DNA of 7,964 nucleotides from Desulfovibrio sp. Dsv1 (GTDB lineage Bacteria > Desulfobacterota > Desulfovibrionia > Desulfovibrionales > Desulfovibrionaceae). The position numbers were made by a program, and so were the translations under genes. The stretch lies in the NCBI GenBank assembly GCA_000403945.1, contig APFI01000153.1:1-7964 (forward strand). The letters run 5' to 3'. Of the stretch, positions 1 to 5,398 are shown in pieces. Position 1 is the first letter of the stretch. The number at the start of each line of letters is the position of its first letter. Below the pieces are notes generated by a model that saw only the letters and a list, made by a program, of their open reading frames with translations, ran no database searches and was not told the DNA's origin.

Positions 1-58
1 GGCATTTTCCATGATTTTACTCAGAAGAGTCATCAGGGAATCATGAAATGACTTCTAG
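1..58 (-). repeat. Left arm of a 58-bp inverted repeat; possible insertion-sequence end
   Basis: This segment is the reverse complement of 7887-7944 at 55 of 58 positions. The mismatches are at 13, 23 and 42. The match stops sharply after CTAG at 55-58, and the arm may continue to the left beyond the window. Inside the arm, gaagagtcat (24-33) and atgacttc (48-55) can pair as an imperfect hairpin. Sharp inner edges at CTAG and outward-facing orientation fit the same end of two related IS copies, for example of the IS5 type. No transposase is visible, so that identity is inference; a dispersed intergenic repeat is the alternative. Confidence 0.8.
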
Positions 59-191
59 TCTGAGACCCAATGCGGCCTTCACATAAATAGTGCTTCAGGA
101 GGCAAAGGGCTTCACATTTTTCAGTAAATGTACATTGTTTTGTGGATTATTATTGAGGGATGACGGCATGCGGGCACCGACGGAAAGGCGC

Positions 192-223
192 AAAAAAACG
201 CCGGAGAGACAAAGCCCTCCGGC
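192..223 (-). terminator. Rho-independent terminator of the nifU-nifS transcript
   Basis: Read on the minus strand, a perfect 7-bp stem GCCGGAG/CTCCGGC with a 10-nt loop (stem arms 217-223 and 200-206) is followed directly by G and seven T residues (192-198). It lies 20 bp past the nifS stop codon, as expected for the end of the metA/Rrf2/nifU/nifS transcript. No second strong terminator is seen between the four genes. Confidence 0.85.
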
Positions 224-242
224 ACCGGGACAGCGGTGCGAT

Positions 243-1397
243 TCAGTTTTTGAAGGGAGAAATGGCCCGCAGGGTTTCGATTACGCCGGGGAAGTTTTCA
301 ATCACAAAATCAATGTCCTCTTCCGTGGTGTAGCGGGAGAGGGAAAGGCGCACCGAGCCGTGGGCATAGTTGAAGGGCACGCCCATGGCCCTGAGCACAT
401 GCGAAGGCTCAAGGCTGCCCGAGGTGCAGGCCGAACCGGAGCTGGCGCAGATGCCCAGGCGGTCGAGCATCAGCAGGATGGCTTCGCCCTCCACGTTCTT
501 GAAAGCGATATTGCTGGTGTTGGGCAGGCGGTTTTCCACATCGCCGTTGACCATGCAGTCCGGGATGCGCCCCAGCAGCCCGCTTTCCAGTTTGTCGCGC
601 AGCCGGGCCACGTTGACGCGTTCCTCCTGCATGTGGTCGCTGGCCAGTTGGGCGGCCATGCCCAAACCCACGATGTAGGGCACGTTTTCCGTGCCTGCCC
701 GTCTGCCCCGCTCCTGGTGGCCGCCGCGCAGAAACGGGCGGAAGCGCACGCACTTGCGCACGTAGAGCACGCCGATGCCCTTGGGCGCGTGAATCTTGTG
801 CCCGGACAGGGACAGCATGTCCGCCGGCAGATGGCGGAGGTCGATGGGCGTTTTGCCCACAGCCTGCACTGCGTCGGTGTGAAAGAGCACGCCGCGTTCC
901 TTGGCCATCTCAGCCATGGTCTGAATGGGATAGATATCGCCCACCTCGTTGTTGGCGAACATGATGGACACCAGAGCCGTGTCGTCGGACAGGGCGGCGG
1001 CGTATTCGTCCAGATCTAGGCGGCCTTTGCCGTCCACGCCGAGCAGGGTCATGTGGTAACCTTGGCGTTCCCAGTACTGGGCCACATTGAGCACCGCCGG
1101 ATGCTCCACGCGGGTGGTGATTAGGTGGCGCTTTTCCGGCTGGGTCTGGAGGGCGGACCAGATGGCCGTATTGTCGCTTTCCGAGCCGCAGGAAGTGAAA
1201 ATGATCTCATCCCTGTCGGCCCCCAGCAGGGCGGCCATGCGTTCGCGAGCCGTATCCACAGCCTCGCCCACATGGCCGCCGAAGCTGTGCATGCTGGAAG
1301 GGTTGCCGTACAGTTCGTCTAGATAGGGCAGCATGGCTGCGAGCACTTCCGGAGCCACGGCCGTGGTGGCGTTGTTGTCGAGATAGATGGTCTTCAT
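243..1397 (-). CDS. nifS: Cysteine desulfurase, NifS type
   Basis: A PLP-dependent enzyme of 384 residues that takes sulfur from L-cysteine, releases alanine, and passes the persulfide to the NifU scaffold in the cytoplasm. The fold-type I landmarks are all present: DNNATT at 7-12, His99 in VEHPAV (stacks on PLP), Asp175 and Gln178 in HTDAVQ, the Schiff-base Lys201 in SGHK, and the persulfide-carrying Cys324 in SSGSACTSGSLEPSH. That Cys loop and the overall length are those of group I NifS/IscS enzymes rather than SufS. The start is supported by GGAGG eight bases upstream, inside the end of nifU, with only 3 bp between the genes, so translation is probably coupled. No nitrogenase genes are in view; in many anaerobes NIF-type NifUS serves general Fe-S assembly, and that is the likely role here. 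The IscS label is the only serious alternative. Confidence 0.95.
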   Translation of the reverse strand: MKTIYLDNNATTAVAPEVLAAMLPYLDELYGNPSSMHSFGGHVGEAVDTARERMAALLGADRDEIIFTSCGSESDNTAIWSALQTQPEKRHLITTRVEHPAVLNVAQYWERQGYHMTLLGVDGKGRLDLDEYAAALSDDTALVSIMFANNEVGDIYPIQTMAEMAKERGVLFHTDAVQAVGKTPIDLRHLPADMLSLSGHKIHAPKGIGVLYVRKCVRFRPFLRGGHQERGRRAGTENVPYIVGLGMAAQLASDHMQEERVNVARLRDKLESGLLGRIPDCMVNGDVENRLPNTSNIAFKNVEGEAILLMLDRLGICASSGSACTSGSLEPSHVLRAMGVPFNYAHGSVRLSLSRYTTEEDIDFVIENFPGVIETLRAISPFKN

Positions 1398-1400
1398 GAT

Positions 1401-2237
1401 TTAAGCCTCCACCACCATGATGTCGGGTTCCACATGCTCGCGCAGCATGCGTTCCACCAGATTGCGGATGGTCACTTCGCTGGAGCGGCACTGTGAGCAG
1501 CGTCCGCGCAGGGAAACCGTCACCCGCTTGCCGTCCACATCCACCAGTTCGATGTCTCCGCCGTCGGTTGCGAGCTGGGGCCGGATTTCCTCGTCAATGG
1601 TCTTGAGCACCTGCTGCATGCGCTGTATGTTGGTCATGCGCGGCTTGGGTGTCAGCTCTGTCAGCGGCTTCTGCTTGAGCTCGGCGGCGAGGATTTCGGA
1701 GATCTCGTCCAAGCATTCGCCGCACGCGCCGCCGGCCTTGGTGTAGTTGGTGACTTCCTCCACAGTCTTCAGATTGTTCTCGCGGATGGCGCGGATAATC
1801 TGGGCGTCCGTGACGCCGAAGCATTTGCAAACCAGTTTGCCCTCTTCGTGAGCGTGGGGCACGGGCGGTTCGCCCTTCCACTGGCGGATGGCCGCCTCCA
1901 AGGCATCCTGACCCATGACCGAGCAGTGCATTTTCTGCTTGGGCAGGCCGCCCAGGGCGTTGGCGATGTCCTTGTTTGTCAGCTTGAGCGCGTCATTCAC
2001 CTTCATGCCCTTGATCATGTCCGTGAGCACGGAGCTGGAAGCGATGGCGCTTGCACATCCGAAAGTTTCAAAACCAGCGTCCTCGATGACACCCACGTCG
2101 TTGATTTTCAGATAGAGCTTGAGGGCGTCGCCACAGGCCAAGCTGCCCACCTCGCCCACGGCGTTGGCGTCGGCCAGAGGGCCGGCATTGTGCGGGTGCA
2201 GGAAATGATCGTGCACGGCCTCGCTATAATTCCACAT
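1401..2237 (-). CDS. nifU: Fe-S cluster assembly scaffold, three-domain NifU
   Basis: A scaffold of 278 residues on which Fe-S clusters are built from NifS-derived sulfur before transfer to apoproteins. Three domains are seen in order. An IscU-like N-terminal domain (about 1-125) has its ligand cysteines at 35, 61 and 105. A central BFD-like [2Fe-2S] domain (about 134-185) has Cys137, Cys139, Cys172 and Cys175. A C-terminal Nfu domain (about 203-278) has Cys247-x-x-Cys250. This is the complete Azotobacter-type layout with no domain lost, unlike short IscU or SufU. The start has AGGAGG five bases upstream, and that site lies inside the last codons of the Rrf2 gene, with a 14-bp overlap of the two reading frames. 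nifS follows after 3 bp. Together the pair forms a NIF-type assembly module, probably for housekeeping clusters since no nif structural genes are present. Confidence 0.95.
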   Translation of the reverse strand: MWNYSEAVHDHFLHPHNAGPLADANAVGEVGSLACGDALKLYLKINDVGVIEDAGFETFGCASAIASSSVLTDMIKGMKVNDALKLTNKDIANALGGLPKQKMHCSVMGQDALEAAIRQWKGEPPVPHAHEEGKLVCKCFGVTDAQIIRAIRENNLKTVEEVTNYTKAGGACGECLDEISEILAAELKQKPLTELTPKPRMTNIQRMQQVLKTIDEEIRPQLATDGGDIELVDVDGKRVTVSLRGRCSQCRSSEVTIRNLVERMLREHVEPDIMVVEA

Positions 2238-2664
2238 AGTTGCCTCCTGAAGCGGAGCGCTTCTCAGATTCTATGATTTCCTGAAGGGTATGCCGCTGTA
2301 AAAAACCACGGATGTGACTGTCCAGCTCTTTCCAGAAGTCACGCGTGGAACATTGGTTTTCCCGCTGGCAACGCTGCCCCTTGGTCAGGCAGCGCACCGG
2401 TGCAATCTCACCCTCCAGAAGCAAAAAGACGTCTTCCATATTGATTTCGGACGGCGCTTTGGCCAGAGCGTAGCCGCCGCCCGATCCGCGTACCGCGCGC
2501 AAGATGCCCAATGGTTTCAGGGCACGGACAATCTGCTCCAGATAACCAGAGGAGATGTTTTCCCTGCGGGCCACCTGGCCCAGTCGCAACAGGCTGTCCT
2601 TAGGCTGGGCCGCCAGTCGCAGCAAAAAACGCAAACCGTAGCGGGTTCTGGTGGAAAAACGCAT
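2224..2664 (-). CDS. Rrf2-family regulator, IscR-like, with three conserved-type cysteines
   Basis: A winged-helix repressor/activator of 146 residues. The N-terminal TRYGLRFLLRLA segment (7-18) and the helix-turn-helix around 26-54 are typical of Rrf2 proteins, followed by a wing at RGSGGGYAL (59-67). Cys92, Cys99 and Cys105 form C-x6-C-x5-C, close to the IscR [2Fe-2S] ligand triad (usually C-x5-C-x7-C), so it probably senses Fe-S or redox state. The frame is open upstream to 2805, but family length and an AGGTG site seven to eight bases ahead choose the start at 2664. It lies 37 bp after metA and overlaps nifU by 14 bp, so it is probably made with both. Likely targets are its own operon and the metA promoter dyad; that is inference. 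Distinguishing IscR from other Fe-S Rrf2 members is not possible by eye. Confidence 0.88.
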   Translation of the reverse strand: MRFSTRTRYGLRFLLRLAAQPKDSLLRLGQVARRENISSGYLEQIVRALKPLGILRAVRGSGGGYALAKAPSEINMEDVFLLLEGEIAPVRCLTKGQRCQRENQCSTRDFWKELDSHIRGFLQRHTLQEIIESEKRSASGGNYVEL

Positions 2665-2701
2665 AGGCAGCACCTCATTGCGCCGGTCGGAGCCCGGCCG
2701 G

Positions 2702-3649
2702 TTATTTCTCCCGTGTCTCACAGTGCCGGGAAATGGCCGTAAGGCTGAAGGGGGTTTCCTGATAAACGTAATAGTTGAGCCAGTTGCTGTAGAAAAGATG
2801 GGCATGCGCCCGCCAAGTCATCAGTGGCATGGCCGAGGGATTGTCGCCGGGGTAATAGTGCCTGGGCATCGCGGGGTCCAGTCCTTTATCCAGATCGCGC
2901 CGGTATTCGGCGTCCAGCGTGCCCCGGTCATATTCCAGGTGGCCGGTCATGAACACCTGGCTGTGATCCAGACTCTCCGCCAAGGCCATCCCGGCTTCGC
3001 TGGACTGCGCCAAAATGCGCAGGTTGGGCACCTTGAGCACGTCTTCGGCGCGTACTTCGGTGTGGCGTGAGTGCGGGGCCAGAAATTCGTCGTCAAAGCC
3101 GCGGAACAGGCGGCATTCCGGGTAAAGCACCTCATGGCAGAATATGCCCGAGATCTTGGCCGGAAGAATGTGCTTGGGCACCCCGTAGAAGTGATACAGG
3201 GCCGCTTGGGCCGCCCAGCAGAGGTAGAGTGTGGAGTAGGCATGCCCTTGGGCGTAAGCCATGATTTCCAACAGTTCCCGCCAGTAGTCCACATCCTCGA
3301 AAGGCAGATGTTCCACCGGCGCGCCAGTGACGAGCATGCCGTCGAAGCTGCGGTGGCGAATTTCGGCGAAAGTTTTGTAAAAACGCTCCAGATGGCGCAA
3401 CGGCGTGTTTTTGGATTCATGCGCCGCTGTGCGCAGTAGGGTGATGTTGACCTGAATGGGCGAATTGCCTAGCAGGCGCAGCAATTGCGTTTCCGTGGCG
3501 ATCTTGGTGGGCATCAGGTTGACGATCACGATCTCCAGAGGGCGAATGTCCTGCTGCTGGGCACGGTCCTCGGTCATCACGAAAATGTTTTCGCCCTCCA
3601 GGGCGGTGCGGGCCGGGAGATCAGCGGGAATCTTGATGGGCATGGCCAA
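2702..3649 (-). CDS. metA: Homoserine O-acyltransferase (MetA family), probably acetyl-CoA dependent
   Basis: A cytoplasmic enzyme of 315 residues for the first committed step of methionine synthesis, acylating the hydroxyl of homoserine. The MetA glutamine-amidotransferase-like fold is clear: N-terminal MPIKIPADLPA, VNLMPTK (43-49), nucleophile Cys144 in LYLCWAAQAA, Lys165 in PAKISGIF, and the His237/Glu239 pair in GHLEY; Glu248 and Arg251 match the substrate-binding positions. The loop TGAPVE places Glu113 where E. coli MetA has Gly, and Glu here is associated with acetyl-CoA use, so homoserine O-acetyltransferase is more likely than succinyltransferase. Two ATGs lie at 3649 and 3643. The upstream one is chosen because AAAGGA sits eight bases ahead of it, although many homologues start MPIKIP. 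A promoter with an embedded dyad lies upstream, and the Rrf2 gene follows by 37 bp. Confidence 0.93.
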   Translation of the reverse strand: MAMPIKIPADLPARTALEGENIFVMTEDRAQQQDIRPLEIVIVNLMPTKIATETQLLRLLGNSPIQVNITLLRTAAHESKNTPLRHLERFYKTFAEIRHRSFDGMLVTGAPVEHLPFEDVDYWRELLEIMAYAQGHAYSTLYLCWAAQAALYHFYGVPKHILPAKISGIFCHEVLYPECRLFRGFDDEFLAPHSRHTEVRAEDVLKVPNLRILAQSSEAGMALAESLDHSQVFMTGHLEYDRGTLDAEYRRDLDKGLDPAMPRHYYPGDNPSAMPLMTWRAHAHLFYSNWLNYYVYQETPFSLTAISRHCETREK

Positions 3650-3725
3650 AATCCTTTACAAGGCCTTGCGAAAGTGCAAAGTCTGTTTATCACAACTGTG
3701 TTACGCGGCTGTGGTGAATCGTGTT

Positions 3726-3750
3726 AAAACATAGTTGTTAGCTATGTTTT
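3726..3750. promoter_or_regulatory. 25-bp dyad operator candidate inside the metA promoter
   Basis: Perfect 9-bp arms AAAACATAG (3726-3734) and CTATGTTTT (3742-3750) flank a 7-bp spacer. The dyad fills the gap between the -35 and -10 boxes, where a bound protein would block RNA polymerase. Size and AT-rich arms suit an Rrf2-family dimer, and an Rrf2 gene is in the downstream operon, so that regulator is the first candidate; a methionine-responsive regulator is the second. There is no T tract after it in either direction, so a terminator is unlikely. Confidence 0.6.
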
Positions 3751-3755
3751 GTCAA
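3728..3755 (-). promoter_or_regulatory. Sigma-70-type promoter of metA (and probably of metA-Rrf2-nifU-nifS)
   Basis: Read on the minus strand, a perfect TTGACA (3750-3755) is followed after 16 bp by TATGTT (3728-3733), a fair -10 box. Transcription would start near 3721, leaving a leader of about 70 nt before metA. No other comparable promoter was seen in the gaps between metA, the Rrf2 gene, nifU and nifS. Confidence 0.6.
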
Positions 3756-3799
3756 GGCATTCCAAAAATTTTTCCAACAGAGCAAGGCATTGGGCGACT

Positions 3800-4513
3800 T
3801 CAGCCCAGACACGCCACATGGCTTTTCAGAGGCAGGTCGCACCCGACCCTGTCCAGGGCTTCGCGGGTCAGGCGGTCCAGCCCGCCGCAGCAGGGCACGC
3901 TCATACGCAGCACCGTAAGCCCGGCTATGTGCCCGCCGCGCAGAATGGCGTTCAGTTTTTCCAGCAGCAGCGCATTGTCTTCCAGTTTGGGACAGGCGAT
4001 AAGCGGCACGCGGCCCGCCAGCCAGTCCCGGTGCAGATGGGGCAGGGCGAAACCCGCACAATGGGCGGCCAGCAACAGGTGCGCGCCTTTCAGAAAGGGA
4101 GCCTGCGGCGGCACCAGCCGCAACTGGATGGGCCAACTGGGCAGTTCCACCCGCAAAGTTGCGTCCGTGGCTGCAACAGTGGGCCCGCCCAGAGGGCGCA
4201 GGCTGCGCACCGCATTGCCGGGGCAGCCAACTGCCGGGCGCGGTTGCGCGGGCTGCTCCGCGCCGTCCAAGGGTTCGCGCCGGGCCTTGGCCGCCAGAGC
4301 CGCTTTCTCATCAAATTCCGGAGCATCGCGTGTGGTCAGGGTCAGCGCGCCCTGTGGGCAGTTCAGACAGGCACCCAAGCCGTCGCAGAATACTTCGCTG
4401 ATCAGCTTGGCCTTGCCGTCAATGACAGCCAGAGCGCCCTCGGCGCAGTCCAGCACGCATTGACCGCAACCGTTGCATTTTGCTTCGTCGATTTCAATAA
4501 TAGGCCGTTCCAT
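3800..4513 (-). CDS. 4Fe-4S ferredoxin-domain protein of unknown function
   Basis: A soluble, Cys-rich protein of 237 residues belonging to an uncharacterised family seen in anaerobes. The N-terminal ferredoxin part has a full CxxCxxCxxxC set (Cys13, 16, 19, 23). A second set, Cys43-x5-Cys49-x2-Cys52-Pro, gives three of four ligands for another cluster. A linker of about 45 residues (60-105, with a GCPG at 96-99) leads to a C-terminal domain with Cys152, Cys174 in LIACPKLED, a Cys208-Cys209 pair in VPCCGGL, Cys225 and Cys235. The CPKL and PCCGGL motifs are the family hallmark. The start has AAGGAA shortly upstream. The gene follows the HAD phosphatase by 21 bp and is probably co-transcribed with it. 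An electron-transfer or cluster-carrying role is likely, but substrate and partner cannot be named. Confidence 0.85.
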   Translation of the reverse strand: MERPIIEIDEAKCNGCGQCVLDCAEGALAVIDGKAKLISEVFCDGLGACLNCPQGALTLTTRDAPEFDEKAALAAKARREPLDGAEQPAQPRPAVGCPGNAVRSLRPLGGPTVAATDATLRVELPSWPIQLRLVPPQAPFLKGAHLLLAAHCAGFALPHLHRDWLAGRVPLIACPKLEDNALLLEKLNAILRGGHIAGLTVLRMSVPCCGGLDRLTREALDRVGCDLPLKSHVACLG

Positions 4514-4534
4514 GTGACTTCCTTATACCAAATG

Positions 4535-5188
4535 TCATATCAATTCCGGCAATTGCGCCGGTGTGGTTACCAGATGTCGCGCGCCTGCGGCGCGCACTTC
4601 CTCCAAACCGCGAAATCCCCAGGTCACGCCCACGGAAATCATGTCCGCATTGCGCGCCGTGAGCATATCCACATCACTGTCGCCCACGTAAAAGCACTGC
4701 CCGGCCTTTAGGCCCAGTCTAACCAGCATGGACCTGGGAGCTGCGGGATGGGGCTTGAGCGGGGTTCCGGGCCGTCCGCCACACACGTCGGCAAAGGGGA
4801 TTTGCGGGAAATAATGGTTGACCAGCGCTCGCGTGAGGTCATCGGGTTTGTTGGAGAGTACGGCAAGCGTCAGGCCACGCCGGGCCAGTTCCGCCAGAGC
4901 CTCGGGCATACCGTCATACGGGCGGGTGCGCTCGCGCATGTGCTGCCCGTACCAGAGGCGGGCCTCGTCCACCAGTGCGTCGAGTGCCCCAGGCGCGAGG
5001 TCGCACAGCGCCGCCGGGGGCAGTGCGCTGCGCACCAGACGGCCGAAACCGTTTCCCACCATGCGGCGGTAGGCCGCCAAGGGATGAACAGAATGGCCGT
5101 GGGCGGCCAAAACCGCGTTGCAGGCTCGGCCGATGTCTTCAAGGGTATCCAGCAGGGTACCGTCCAGATCAAAAATGAAAGCCTTCAT
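4535..5188 (-). CDS. gph: HAD-family phosphatase, phosphoglycolate phosphatase-like
   Basis: A cytoplasmic hydrolase of 217 residues. All four HAD motifs are present: motif I DLDGTLLDT with nucleophile Asp7 and acid/base Asp9, motif II Ser112 in LSNK, motif III Lys145 in LKPHP, and motif IV Asp170 and Asp174 in GDSDVDM. A helical cap lies between about 15 and 90. Length and motif wording match phosphoglycolate phosphatases (Gph), which remove 2-phosphoglycolate; in a strict anaerobe the usual source would be DNA repair rather than photorespiration. HAD specificity is hard to read from sequence, and a pyrophosphatase or other small-phosphate role is possible. A GGAG lies seven bases ahead of the start. 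The gene leads a two-gene unit with the ferredoxin-domain protein and faces the divergent carbamoyltransferase-like gene. Confidence 0.85.
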   Translation of the reverse strand: MKAFIFDLDGTLLDTLEDIGRACNAVLAAHGHSVHPLAAYRRMVGNGFGRLVRSALPPAALCDLAPGALDALVDEARLWYGQHMRERTRPYDGMPEALAELARRGLTLAVLSNKPDDLTRALVNHYFPQIPFADVCGGRPGTPLKPHPAAPRSMLVRLGLKAGQCFYVGDSDVDMLTARNADMISVGVTWGFRGLEEVRAAGARHLVTTPAQLPELI

Positions 5189-5234
5189 ATGTCCGCTCCG
5201 GAGCGGCGGGATCCGCTCGTAGACTTACCATCAT

Positions 5235-5263
5235 AGTATAGCTGAAAACCGTTATAAACCCAA
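5235..5263 (-). promoter_or_regulatory. Candidate promoter of the gph-ferredoxin unit
   Basis: On the minus strand, TTGGGT (5258-5263) is followed by a 17-bp spacer and TATACT (5235-5240, five of six to the -10 consensus). The expected start is near 5228, giving a leader of about 40 nt before gph. The -35 box is weak, matching only its first three bases. Confidence 0.45.
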
Positions 5264-5304
5264 GCCCGCATCCGGGGTCGTTCCGGCTTTGGGGTGTTTG
5301 TCCC

Positions 5305-5342
5305 CCGACCTTCTGGACAGGGTCGGAACGCCCTGTTACAGT
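5305..5342 (+). promoter_or_regulatory. Candidate promoter with dyad upstream of the carbamoyltransferase-like gene
   Basis: TGGACA (5314-5319, five of six to the -35 consensus) and TACAGT (5337-5342, four of six to the -10) are 17 bp apart. The -35 box sits in the loop of a perfect 6-bp inverted repeat, CCGACC (5305-5310) and GGTCGG (5321-5326). A longer-range pair, CGTTCCG (5279-5285) and CGGAACG (5324-5330), shares the right arm. These could be operator half-sites or leader structure. TATATT at 5348-5353 is an alternative -10 without a good -35. Confidence 0.35.
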
Positions 5343-5398
5343 CCAAATATATTCGGCTGCGGCATACCGCCCGTGCCGGCCCGTTACGGGAGGAAACA

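Noticed and set aside
114..131. ACATTT/AAATGT hairpin downstream of the nifS terminator
   Set aside because: AT-only 6-bp stem, weak and easily expected by chance in an AT-rich spacer; no associated gene or T run.
90..1019. Long open frame on the plus strand opposite nifS
   Set aside because: It is antisense to a clear NifS coding sequence with all catalytic residues; the product is His/Gly/Ala-rich without domain features, as expected for an antisense shadow in GC-rich DNA.
243..2237. Part of a nitrogen-fixation gene cluster
   Set aside because: Only NifU and NifS are present, without nifHDK, nifB or other nif genes; NIF-type assembly serves general Fe-S needs in many anaerobes.
2228..2242. 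Second copy of the metA promoter dyad near the nifU start (shared ACATAGTTG)
   Set aside because: Only one half-site with 9 matching bases is present and it is explained by the nifU start region; there is no opposing arm.
2665..2805. N-terminal extension of the Rrf2 protein reading back into metA
   Set aside because: The extension overlaps the metA 3' end, has no family match, and the ATG at 2664 gives the normal Rrf2 start and has a ribosome site.
3650..3727. SAM riboswitch in the metA leader
   Set aside because: The leader is about 70 nt and shows no SAM-I or SAM-II-like stems or a terminator stem with T run; only the promoter dyad is convincing.
5294..5398. Upstream extension of the carbamoyltransferase-like protein
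   Set aside because: It runs through the promoter region and lacks similarity to the family; the GGGAGG before ATG 5399 marks the start.
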